A stretch of DNA of 9,407 nt from Anaerolineaceae bacterium UBA6105. GTDB lineage: Bacteria > Chloroflexota > Anaerolineae > Anaerolineales > Anaerolineaceae. The stretch is taken from the NCBI GenBank assembly GCA_002423495.1, contig DIWN01000098.1:7857-17263 (forward strand), read 5' to 3'. The position numbers and the translations under genes are program-made. The notes below the pieces were generated by a model that worked only from the letters and a program-made list of their open reading frames with translations, made no database searches and was not told the origin of the DNA. Of the stretch, positions 1 through 6,490 are shown one piece after another. Numbering within the stretch: position 1 is the first letter of the stretch; every line of letters begins with the position of its first letter.

Positions 1-1572
1 TGCCAGAACCAGGTAAGCCAGCATCACCCAGGAAAATTCCAGCCTTGGAACCTGCAGCCGGTGAGGAAAACTGCTGGCGAGCCAGAACACCATCCGGTTG
101 GTGTAAGCGGCAAACGGCCAGGCGATCCAGGCGAGAACGCTGCCAAGCGTGAGGCTGACTAAACCAACCGTCATCGCCACCAAGCCCAGGATCATAACCA
201 AAGGTTGGACGGGCAATATCAGCGGGTTGGCTATCAGGAAGACCCACGAGAAGCTCCTGAAGTGATAGAGCAGCAAGGGCAGCACCGCCAGTTGTGCCAC
301 CAGCGTAATCAAAAGATATTCACCAATCCAATTGCTGACGCGGGCGCTGGCTTCCTCACCAATCCGGGCATTCATCCAAAGCGTCAGCCTGGCACTCAGA
401 GGCGTGGCAAGCAGCGCCAAACCAAGCGTTGCCATGGCGGAAAGCTGGAAGCCGACATCCCATGGCAGGTGTGGGTTGATCAGCGTCATCAACAGGACGC
501 TCAAACCTAGATTGTTAAGACTGTTACCGCGGCGTGCAATCGCGGAAGCGATAACAGTAAACGCCCCCATGAAAGCTGCCCGCATCACAGAAGCCTCTGC
601 CCCAACCAAAATCGTATAGAGCAGCAACACCACAATGGTGAGCAGGCTGCCCTTTTGCGCCCCAAGGCGGCGTGTGAACACATGCGCCACAATGCCAGCC
701 AGCACCGCCATGTTGAATCCCGAAATTGCGATGATGTGGCTGGTGCCAGTGATGGAATATGCCTCACGCGCCAACGGAGAGATTTGGCTTTCATCCCCCA
801 GCAAAATTCCGCGCAGCAAGGCGTTTTCGGGAGCAGGGAAGATCGTGTCGATCACGCGCGCGCCTTTTTCCCGCAAACCATACAACAGCGCGAGCAGCGG
901 ATTTCCGCCACCGCTTTCCAATCGATATACCCAGCCATATTGACTGTAAGTATAGATGCCGCGGTGGTTGAGATAATCGCGCCAGGATCCCCCCGAACCC
1001 GCCGGAGGTGCAATCAGCTCACCGGTCACTTTCAGTCGGTCGCCATACTTGAAATCAAAGCCCAGGGGGAGGGAAAGCAACACTTTTCCTTCAACTGCCT
1101 GGGCATTGCCCTTCTCTTTTTCAAGGCTTTCTGCTGAGATGACGTAACGCACAGAAGATCCGGAGGCTTCAGGGGGTTCCGAAACGGTGCCACTGAAACT
1201 AACGATACCCTTGCCAATGTAAGTGCGAATGTCCGAATCTGTGTTTCCAGGCAGAGTAAATTGGTACAGCATAGCGGTCAGGCAGCAGATCAAAAGCAGC
1301 ATGGTTGCCGGCACCTTGCGCAGCGGTTTTTGCCTTGGCAGGATAACCAACAAAAGCAGGCACAGCACAGCCCCAGCCAGCCAGATGCCCCAGCCAAAAC
1401 CCAACCAATCCGAGAGGAGCGAGCCTGCGATAGCCGCCAGACCCAGCCAAAAGAAGGGCATAAAAGCGGGAATGTGGACCTTGGTATCCTCTACGGTCGG
1501 TTGATTAGCAGCTGAGCCCGATGAGGCAGCTGCGTTTGGTAACTGCTGCTGAGGCGCGCTACTGACCGTCAT
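1..1572 (-). CDS. comEC: ComEC/Rec2-family DNA-uptake channel protein, 3' end beyond the left edge
   Basis: The frame is open from an ATG at 1572 to position 1, giving 524 visible residues with no stop; the rest lies off the left edge. ComEC is the inner-membrane channel that carries single-stranded DNA into the cytoplasm during natural transformation. Visible order: a polar Ser/Ala/Gln-rich N-terminus (1-35); two or three hydrophobic segments (36-105); a soluble OB-like part of the DUF4131 region (about 120-215); then the polytopic Competence domain (about 245 onward). Family landmarks are TGTSHIIAISGFNMAV (275-290), EASVMRAAFMG (326-336) and NPHLPWDVGFQLSAM (366-380). The C-terminal metallo-beta-lactamase-like domain common in the family would lie outside the window. 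The start is 2 nt after the stop of the nadD-pncC fusion, with AGGA about 12 nt upstream of the ATG, so it is probably translated as the third gene of that operon. Family identity is secure; active transformation is inference. Confidence 0.93.
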   Translation of the reverse strand, partial: MTVSSAPQQQLPNAAASSGSAANQPTVEDTKVHIPAFMPFFWLGLAAIAGSLLSDWLGFGWGIWLAGAVLCLLLLVILPRQKPLRKVPATMLLLICCLTAMLYQFTLPGNTDSDIRTYIGKGIVSFSGTVSEPPEASGSSVRYVISAESLEKEKGNAQAVEGKVLLSLPLGFDFKYGDRLKVTGELIAPPAGSGGSWRDYLNHRGIYTYSQYGWVYRLESGGGNPLLALLYGLREKGARVIDTIFPAPENALLRGILLGDESQISPLAREAYSITGTSHIIAISGFNMAVLAGIVAHVFTRRLGAQKGSLLTIVVLLLYTILVGAEASVMRAAFMGAFTVIASAIARRGNSLNNLGLSVLLMTLINPHLPWDVGFQLSAMATLGLALLATPLSARLTLWMNARIGEEASARVSNWIGEYLLITLVAQLAVLPLLLYHFRSFSWVFLIANPLILPVQPLVMILGLVAMTVGLVSLTLGSVLAWIAWPFAAYTNRMVFWLASSFPHRLQVPRLEFSWVMLAYLVLA

Positions 1573-1574
1573 AG

Positions 1575-2816
1575 TCAGGAATTTTCCTGCAATAAATTCA
1601 AAAGTGATTCAAGCGCTTTTTGCGCCAGCTGCTCTTTTACCTGCAGGCGATTGCCTTCGAGCAGAAAGTGGTACTGACGGTCAGTTTCGCCAAACGAAAT
1701 GCCGCACCAGCATGTGCCAACCGGTTTGGTGGGCGTGGCGCCGCCCGGGCCGGCAATGCAGCTGACCGAGAGACCAATATCCGTGTTAAAGGCCTTGCGC
1801 GCGCCCTGTGCCATTTGCCGCACGACCTCGGCGCTCACAGCGCCGTGCTGCTTGAGGGTGTTCCAGCTTACTCCCAGCAGCTTGACCTTCGCCTGGTAGG
1901 CGTAGGAGACGATGCCGCCCATGAAGTATTCCGAAGAACCGGGAACATTCGTCAGGCGGTGTCCGATCAGCCCGCCGGTGCAGCTTTCCGCCAAAGAAAG
2001 CGTCAGTTTCTTTTGGAAAAGGAGTTTTCCGATCTGTGTTTCAAGGTCATCGTTTTGCATGGTTTCCTCCATCACCACGGATTGTGGTTGTTGACTGTCG
2101 AGCGTGTTCCAAACCCGAATCAGGTCGCGCGAACGAATGTACGCGGCAGCCTCAGGGCTGATGATACCCTCCGCCGCCAGGGCTTCCGGGCTGTCTCCTT
2201 CTTCCAGGCGGGCTCTGATCTCCCGGGAAGATATTTCAGGGATCGAAAGGTCTTCGAGATAGACCAGGTCCGCGCCCTGATCCTCCAAAAACTGGAGGTA
2301 GCCGAAGTTTGGTTCAAAGCCCTGCCGGGGGCTGATGACCAGCATGGCGGTTTCAAGCAGGCGCTGCCATTGGAACCACTTCCCAAAACCGGGCTCGTCG
2401 CCGCTGAAGCTGTCCACCCCGATCAGAAAGGCGATCTTCAGACCCGGGTCAATCTGTTGACGCAGGGAGGAAATCGTTTCAGAGGTGAAGTTTGGGCGGT
2501 TGGAACTGCGCGCCAGACTTTCTTCCAAGCGGCTGACGCTGAGTTTCAAATCTTGCTGTCCCAATTCTGTCTTGATCTCATCTGCCGCCAGTTGGCTGAG
2601 ATCAAAACGATGCTCAAAGGTAAGCGGTAAAGATCGCTTGACCATATCTTGCAAGTTGTGATGGCGGAAGACCGGCATCAACATCACCTCTGCGACGTGC
2701 TCACCCCGGGCTTGCAGAGCGCGCACTGCCCCCGTCACCAAGTGAATATGCCCTGCGTGGATTGGATCTGCTGAAGTACCGAAGACCAGCAAGATGGGTC
2801 GTTTGTCTAATTTCAT
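1575..2816 (-). CDS. nadD-pncC: Fusion: nicotinate-nucleotide adenylyltransferase (NadD) + NMN amidohydrolase (PncC/CinA C-terminal domain)
   Basis: A 413-residue two-domain protein. Residues 5-235 are a NadD-type nucleotidyltransferase (NaMN + ATP -> NaAD + PPi). The signature is GTSADPIHAGH (13-23, a variant of GGSFDPxHxGH with His20 and His23 kept), followed by FLIGVDSF (130-137) and the ISSREIR motif (195-201). Residues 255-413 are a complete CinA C-terminal/PncC domain (NMN + H2O -> NaMN + NH3). It has AESCTGG (276-282), a conserved Lys310 in SYAYQAK, HGAVSAE (324-330) and AGPGGATPTKPVG (355-367); Ser278 and Lys310 fit the Ser/Lys chemistry described for PncC. A short polar linker (236-254) joins the domains. 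PncC makes the substrate of NadD, and the upstream nadE uses the product of NadD. The start ATG overlaps the nadE stop as ATGA, which implies translational coupling, with AGGA nearby. The frame is uninterrupted, so this is a true fusion rather than a frameshift artefact. Domain calls are secure; activity of each domain is inferred. Confidence 0.93.
   Translation of the reverse strand: MKLDKRPILLVFGTSADPIHAGHIHLVTGAVRALQARGEHVAEVMLMPVFRHHNLQDMVKRSLPLTFEHRFDLSQLAADEIKTELGQQDLKLSVSRLEESLARSSNRPNFTSETISSLRQQIDPGLKIAFLIGVDSFSGDEPGFGKWFQWQRLLETAMLVISPRQGFEPNFGYLQFLEDQGADLVYLEDLSIPEISSREIRARLEEGDSPEALAAEGIISPEAAAYIRSRDLIRVWNTLDSQQPQSVVMEETMQNDDLETQIGKLLFQKKLTLSLAESCTGGLIGHRLTNVPGSSEYFMGGIVSYAYQAKVKLLGVSWNTLKQHGAVSAEVVRQMAQGARKAFNTDIGLSVSCIAGPGGATPTKPVGTCWCGISFGETDRQYHFLLEGNRLQVKEQLAQKALESLLNLLQENS
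2058..2070 (-). promoter_or_regulatory. Internal ribosome binding site and ATG at the PncC domain boundary
   Basis: On the minus strand, GGAGG (2070-2066) is followed by a 5-nt spacer and an in-frame ATG (2060-2058, Met253 of the fusion). Starting there would give a 161-residue stand-alone PncC, close to the usual length of single-domain CinA-C proteins. This Shine-Dalgarno is better than the ones in front of most full genes in the window. It may make free PncC alongside the fusion, or be a relic of a time when nadD and pncC were separate genes. Confidence 0.6.
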
Positions 2817-4636
2817 ACCTGGTTTCCTGGGATTTGGATATTTTCGACCGCCTCCAGCCAGAGGGCACTGCTGGCATCGCTGGGCATGCGCCAGCCTGCC
2901 CGCGGGGAGAGGCTGATCTCAAGCAGTTGCGGTCCGTCCGGGCTGGCGGAGCGTTTGAACTGCTGGCTGAAGAAGCGCCGGTAGAAGGTTTTGAGCGTGG
3001 ACAGAATTTGTGAGGGTGTGTAATCAGCCTGAAAGCACTCCACGGCATGCCCAAAGACTTCATCGGGGCGCATTTGCCTTCCAATAGCATAAAAGAGGAA
3101 GAAGTCATGCAGCTCGTAAGGTCCAAGCACCTCTTCAGTCTTTTGGGATGTTTCACCTGTTTCGTCCAACGGCAGCAATTCCGGCGAGAAGGGTGCCTGC
3201 GCGATGTTTTGGGCGATGGCTTCGCCTGCCTGCCCAAAGAGGAACCCTCCAGCCCACACCAGCAGGCGCAAAAGCAGGGTTTTTGGCAGACCGCAGTTGA
3301 CGTTGTACATGCTCATGTGATCGCCATTGAAGGTGCTCCAGCCGAGGGCAATCTCGGAGAGGTCTCCCGTGCCCACCACCAGCGCGTTCTGCTGGTTGGC
3401 GAGATCCATCAGGATCTGGGTGCGCTCGCGAGCCTGGGCGTTCTCGAAGGTCACATCGTGGAGACCCTCAGGATGACCGATATCTTCCAGGTGTGCCGAA
3501 ACCGCAGGACCGATCGGGATAGTAAGCTGCCTCACGCCTGCCAGCTCTGCCAGCAAAGTGGCGCGTTCGTGGGAGGATTTGCTGCTGCCCGGACCGGGCA
3601 TGTGGATGGTGAAAATGTCCTTACGCTCCAGTCCCAGGCGGTCAAACGCCTGACAGCAGACCAACAAGGCATGGCTGGAATCTGCCCCACCACTGACACC
3701 AAGGATTACTTTGTGCTGACGGGTGTGCAGCAGACGCCGCATCAGACCTGTAGATTGGATTTCCAGCAATCGCGCGAACTGCTTTTCGGGCTGTTTTGTG
3801 CTGATAAATGGAAAGCGGGTTGGCTTCCTTTCTTCTTTTTCAGTCTGCGGAAAAGGAACTGAAAGTGTTGCCTCTGGATCGACTGTTACCTGGATGATCT
3901 GGGTTTCGAACGTGAGTTCCAGCTCTGTCTGGAGGCAGCGACCGTTCTGCCAGATTTCGGCTTTTCCTGAGAAAACCTGGTCGGTGGTGGATTCACTGGC
4001 GCCGGCGGAACAAATCACCGTAACGCCCTGCCTGGCAGTGGGGTCAAATGCAGTTTGGGGAGTTTCTTCAGCCGGAGCAAGAGCCGGCAGATTGATCAGT
4101 TTGATCAGCAGTTCAGCTTCTGCCGCGCCTGGCGGATAATGACCGAGCAGAATTTCCGTCTGTCCGAAGCGGAAGGGGTGTTGGCTATCCAGGAGGACCG
4201 AGCGGTCTCCAATTTGCACCTGCGAATTTACAGGCAGACGCACCGAGGGGCTCAGAGCCGGGCTGTCCGGCCAGGGGGCAAGCATCAGCGCTTCCACCTG
4301 CCCAGCACTCAGCAGCGCCACCCCTTCAAAGACTTCCTCCCCGACCCCCAGGGGAAGCCCCAACAGCACTTTGGAGGGAGTGCCGGCGGTCAGAGGAGCC
4401 AATTCAATTAAGGACTGCAGTGCCGCGGCTTGCAGCAGATCCTGGCGGAACAGATCCCCGCAGCTCGCCCCGGTCAGGCACAGCCGGGGGAAAATGATCC
4501 AGTCCGGATTGCTCGCTTTGAGGTTTGCCAGGGTCTTTTGGATTTGCGCGGCATTAAAGGCCACATCCGCCACGCGCACTTCCGGAATCACCACTGCCAG
4601 GCGCAATTTTGAAACCGCTGTTGTTTCGTTTTGCAT
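2813..4636 (-). CDS. nadE: NAD+ synthetase, long form with degenerate glutaminase domain
   Basis: Amidates NaAD to NAD+ with ATP, the last step of NAD synthesis. The 607 residues align in order with the long M. tuberculosis-type NadE (about 680 residues). Residues 10-250 have the nitrilase/glutaminase fold and keep the AGASESTTDQ and EIW..G segments. The synthetase domain starts at about 285, with PP-loop SGGADSS (315-321), ENAQAR (398-403), GTGDLSEIALGWST (422-435), DHMSMYNVN (439-447), LGPYELHDF (504-512), QFKRSA (559-564) and a closing LSPR..WR.PSDA. The glutaminase triad is missing. Glu of FPEL is Arg51, the Lys region has become APWPDSP (120-126), and the Cys of EICED is Leu163 in EILLG. 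It therefore probably uses free ammonia or ammonia from a partner. ATG at 4636 has GGAG 7 nt upstream. First gene of the nadE/nadD-pncC/comEC operon. Confidence 0.94.
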   Translation of the reverse strand: MQNETTAVSKLRLAVVIPEVRVADVAFNAAQIQKTLANLKASNPDWIIFPRLCLTGASCGDLFRQDLLQAAALQSLIELAPLTAGTPSKVLLGLPLGVGEEVFEGVALLSAGQVEALMLAPWPDSPALSPSVRLPVNSQVQIGDRSVLLDSQHPFRFGQTEILLGHYPPGAAEAELLIKLINLPALAPAEETPQTAFDPTARQGVTVICSAGASESTTDQVFSGKAEIWQNGRCLQTELELTFETQIIQVTVDPEATLSVPFPQTEKEERKPTRFPFISTKQPEKQFARLLEIQSTGLMRRLLHTRQHKVILGVSGGADSSHALLVCCQAFDRLGLERKDIFTIHMPGPGSSKSSHERATLLAELAGVRQLTIPIGPAVSAHLEDIGHPEGLHDVTFENAQARERTQILMDLANQQNALVVGTGDLSEIALGWSTFNGDHMSMYNVNCGLPKTLLLRLLVWAGGFLFGQAGEAIAQNIAQAPFSPELLPLDETGETSQKTEEVLGPYELHDFFLFYAIGRQMRPDEVFGHAVECFQADYTPSQILSTLKTFYRRFFSQQFKRSASPDGPQLLEISLSPRAGWRMPSDASSALWLEAVENIQIPGNQV

Positions 4637-4653
4637 TTCGCAACTCCAGCCTA

Positions 4654-4662
4654 ATCATAACA
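4654..4662 (-). promoter_or_regulatory. nadE: Possible extended -10 promoter for the nadE operon
   Basis: Reading the minus strand, TGTTATGAT fits an extended -10 element (TG-N-TATAAT with one mismatch). It lies 17 nt upstream of the nadE start codon and would give a very short leader that barely includes the GGAG ribosome site. No convincing -35 box is seen, which extended -10 promoters can tolerate. It sits in the 86-nt divergent gap shared with the M14-like gene. Weak evidence. Confidence 0.3.
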
Positions 4663-4710
4663 AGTTTTTCGCAAGTTGCTGATAAAATTGTTTTGTTAAT
4701 CCAAGTTACT

Positions 4711-4725
4711 GGGGAGGCACTTATG
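4711..4725 (+). promoter_or_regulatory. Strong ribosome binding site deciding the start of the M14-like gene
   Basis: GGGGAGG (4711-4717) lies 5 nt before ATG (4723-4725). The frame stays open upstream to an ATG at 4609, but that one has no good ribosome site, overlaps the divergent nadE start, and would put 38 residues in front of a clear signal peptide. The start at 4723 is therefore preferred. Confidence 0.85.
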
Positions 4726-6156
4726 AAATCTTATTTGCGATCCATCCAGGTGTTGCTGATAATCGTTTTAATCAGCTTTACAGGCATCACCCCTGCTTCC
4801 TCAGCAATAGAATCCAATCTTCCTAATCCTTATGATTGCTACCGGTCTTACGATAATATCAACGCCCGGTTGGAAGAGCTAATCAATCTTTATCCTGATA
4901 TTGCCCATCTGGAAATTATTGGTCAAAGCTTTGAGGGGTTGGATATCCAGGTACTTCAGCTTGGCAGAGAAGTCAAAACCAATGCCAAACCCCGGCTTGT
5001 GCTTGTCAGTGGACTACAGGCAAACGCGCTGGCTACGGTGGAACTCAACCTGAGTTTCGCCGAAAGCCTGCTTGATTCCTATGGGGAGGACGCCAACGTC
5101 AACTGGCTGTTGGACCAAACAGAGATCCATCTGATCCTGATCGCCAATCCGGATGGGCGCCAGATCGCTGAACAGCAGGCGCTTGATGGCTTAATCCCAA
5201 CCTGGACCAAGAACACGCAATCATACGAATGCACGAATGACAACGGAGGAGTGGCACTTGGTCTGAATTTTAGTTACAGGTGGGCAGCCAGTTCCACCAA
5301 CCCCTGCGCGGATGATTATCCCGGTCCATCGCCAGCCTCAGAGTCCGAAACCCAGGCAATTGAAAGCTACCTGGAGGAAATTCTGGCTCAAAGTCCCGAT
5401 ATGTCTTTGATCATCGATCTGCAAACTGAAAGCGACTCTGCATTGGCCAACAGGCTGATAACTCCTTTCCTTTATGACAAAAACGCGAACAATCCATTTG
5501 AGGACGCCCTTTACATGCTCGCAAACAAGCTTGCTTACAACAGCCAGGCGACACCTCTGCGCGGCAGCAGCCCCACCACGGGCGTCCTCACCGGCAATCT
5601 GACTGACTTCGCCTTTGGGTATCTGCAAGCGCCTTCGCTGCGATTTAATTTCGGACCAAATGAGGTAACAAGCTGTTGGTATTTTGATGAGGTCCTTAAA
5701 CCCGAAGGATTGGATGCACTCACGCGAGCTGCTATGCTGGCTGCCGGACCACTAGCCCAGGCGCAAGGACCAGAAATTACTTTCGATAACTCGGAACAGG
5801 ATGCCTTCAATGTCTCCGTCACCGGACAGGCTGATGATATGAACTTCTATAAGATGGATCTTAATAAGGACGAATATAGCGATGTGCACCATGTCTCTTT
5901 TTCCATAGACACCCCTCCCTGGCAGCCAGACGCCGTTTTTACCCAAGTCGATTGGTCTGAGCCTGTTTCCAGCGGACCATTCGCGATGGACTTCGAGCAT
6001 ACCTTCCATTTTACAGAACTGACGCCAGGCAAACACACGGTTTACTTCCAGGCATGGGATACAGATCCTTCGGGGGAACCAGGTCAGGCAGGCATGATCA
6101 ACTCCTTTGAAATCAGCGTGCCTTTTTACACCTTTGTTCCGCTCTTAATTCGTTAA
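4723..6156 (+). CDS. Secreted M14 carboxypeptidase-fold protein, probably catalytically inactive
   Basis: 477 residues. A signal peptide (Lys2/Arg6, hydrophobic 8-20, likely cleavage after ASSA at 28) implies export. Residues 36-345 follow the zinc carboxypeptidase (peptidase M14) layout: the N-terminal YDCYRSYDNINARLEEL segment, the GxHxxE site, NPDG (142-145), the DxNRNF-like site, Y.G..P.SE.ETQAI (199-213), and the late strand before the catalytic Glu. The active residues are replaced throughout. Zinc His -> Gln99, zinc Glu -> Ala102 and third ligand His -> Gln234. Substrate Asn-Arg -> Gly180-Leu181, Tyr248-equivalent -> Phe, and catalytic Glu -> Asn309. The fold is kept and the frame is intact, which suggests a selected binding or structural role rather than decay. 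Residues 350-465 look like an Ig-like beta domain, and the protein ends in a hydrophobic FVPLLIR. It is the only plus-strand gene here, divergent from nadE. Fold call is good; ligand unknown. Confidence 0.85.
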   Translation: MKSYLRSIQVLLIIVLISFTGITPASSAIESNLPNPYDCYRSYDNINARLEELINLYPDIAHLEIIGQSFEGLDIQVLQLGREVKTNAKPRLVLVSGLQANALATVELNLSFAESLLDSYGEDANVNWLLDQTEIHLILIANPDGRQIAEQQALDGLIPTWTKNTQSYECTNDNGGVALGLNFSYRWAASSTNPCADDYPGPSPASESETQAIESYLEEILAQSPDMSLIIDLQTESDSALANRLITPFLYDKNANNPFEDALYMLANKLAYNSQATPLRGSSPTTGVLTGNLTDFAFGYLQAPSLRFNFGPNEVTSCWYFDEVLKPEGLDALTRAAMLAAGPLAQAQGPEITFDNSEQDAFNVSVTGQADDMNFYKMDLNKDEYSDVHHVSFSIDTPPWQPDAVFTQVDWSEPVSSGPFAMDFEHTFHFTELTPGKHTVYFQAWDTDPSGEPGQAGMINSFEISVPFYTFVPLLIR

Positions 6157-6239
6157 TTCTTTTAAAGGATTTAACTCTTTTATTTTCATTATTTAATTAA
6201 GTAGTAATAAGTAATAGGGACTGTTGAAAGTGGGGAAAA
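6157..6239. other. AT-rich unwinding region with DnaA-trio-like triplets
   Basis: Positions 6157-6216 contain only 9 G/C in 60 bases (15%). At the right end the plus strand reads TAG TAA TAA g TAA TAG (6202-6217). These are five triplets of the DnaA-trio type (3'-(G/A)AT-5'), read in the 3'->5' direction when moving away from the box cluster, which is the expected polarity. A GC-rich GGGAC (6217-6221) separates them from two abutting minus-strand 9-mers: CTTTCAACA (6230-6222, three mismatches to a DnaA box) and TTTTCCCCA (6239-6231, two mismatches). The order box-box-GC-trio-AT resembles the basal unwinding system described for Bacillus subtilis oriC. The motif match is direct; the unwinding function is inferred. 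Confidence 0.6.
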
Positions 6240-6297
6240 CTGTACTTCACGGCGGAATATTGCTGGTCTGAACGAGGTGAAAAGCTGATTTCTTCTT

Positions 6298-6315
6298 TCC
6301 ACAGCTGTCTGTGGA
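6298..6315. repeat. Perfect inverted repeat joining two head-to-head DnaA boxes
   Basis: TCCACAG (6298-6304), a 4-nt loop CTGT, then CTGTGGA (6309-6315): a 7-bp perfect inverted repeat. It is formed by the weak plus-strand box at 6295-6303 facing the perfect minus-strand box at 6310-6318. The structure could cruciform or simply reflect paired DnaA sites; no T-run follows, so it is not a typical terminator. Confidence 0.65.
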
Positions 6316-6459
6316 TAATTTGGATTTGTTTGGCTGTTGTCAACAGGGGTTCAAAACCTGAAAAGCAGTGAGGTTTTTCATCCACAGTTGCTACCAGAAT
6401 TATCCACGGGTTTTAGAAAAATCATCCCTGGTAATCCACAGACTTTTTGCTGGATTTCC

Positions 6460-6475
6460 ACAGCCAAAAGGCTGT
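6460..6475. repeat. Small hairpin ACAGCC-AAAA-GGCTGT between DnaA boxes
   Basis: A 6-bp perfect stem (6460-6465 with 6470-6475) around an AAAA loop, followed on the plus strand by only a short TTT. It lies between the boxes at 6454-6462 and 6476-6484 and overlaps the first. It might weakly terminate plus-strand transcription, but it is about 300 nt past the M14-like stop codon and the U-tract is poor, so an origin-structure role or chance is as likely. Confidence 0.4.
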
Positions 6476-6490
6476 TTATCCACAGATTAT

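Noticed and set aside
1620..2630. A 336-codon open frame on the plus strand
   Set aside because: It is the complement of the nadD-pncC fusion, whose motifs are unmistakable; the plus frame shows no family resemblance.
3047..3862. A 271-codon open frame on the plus strand
   Set aside because: It is antisense to the synthetase domain of nadE and has no domain or plausible ribosome site.
4609..4722. N-terminal extension of the M14-like protein from ATG 4609
   Set aside because: It overlaps the divergent nadE start, lacks a ribosome site and would bury the signal peptide; GGGGAGG before ATG 4723 decides the start.
6460..6475. Rho-independent terminator for the M14-like gene
   Set aside because: The stem is only 6 bp, the U-tract is short, it is about 300 nt downstream of the stop, and it sits among DnaA boxes.
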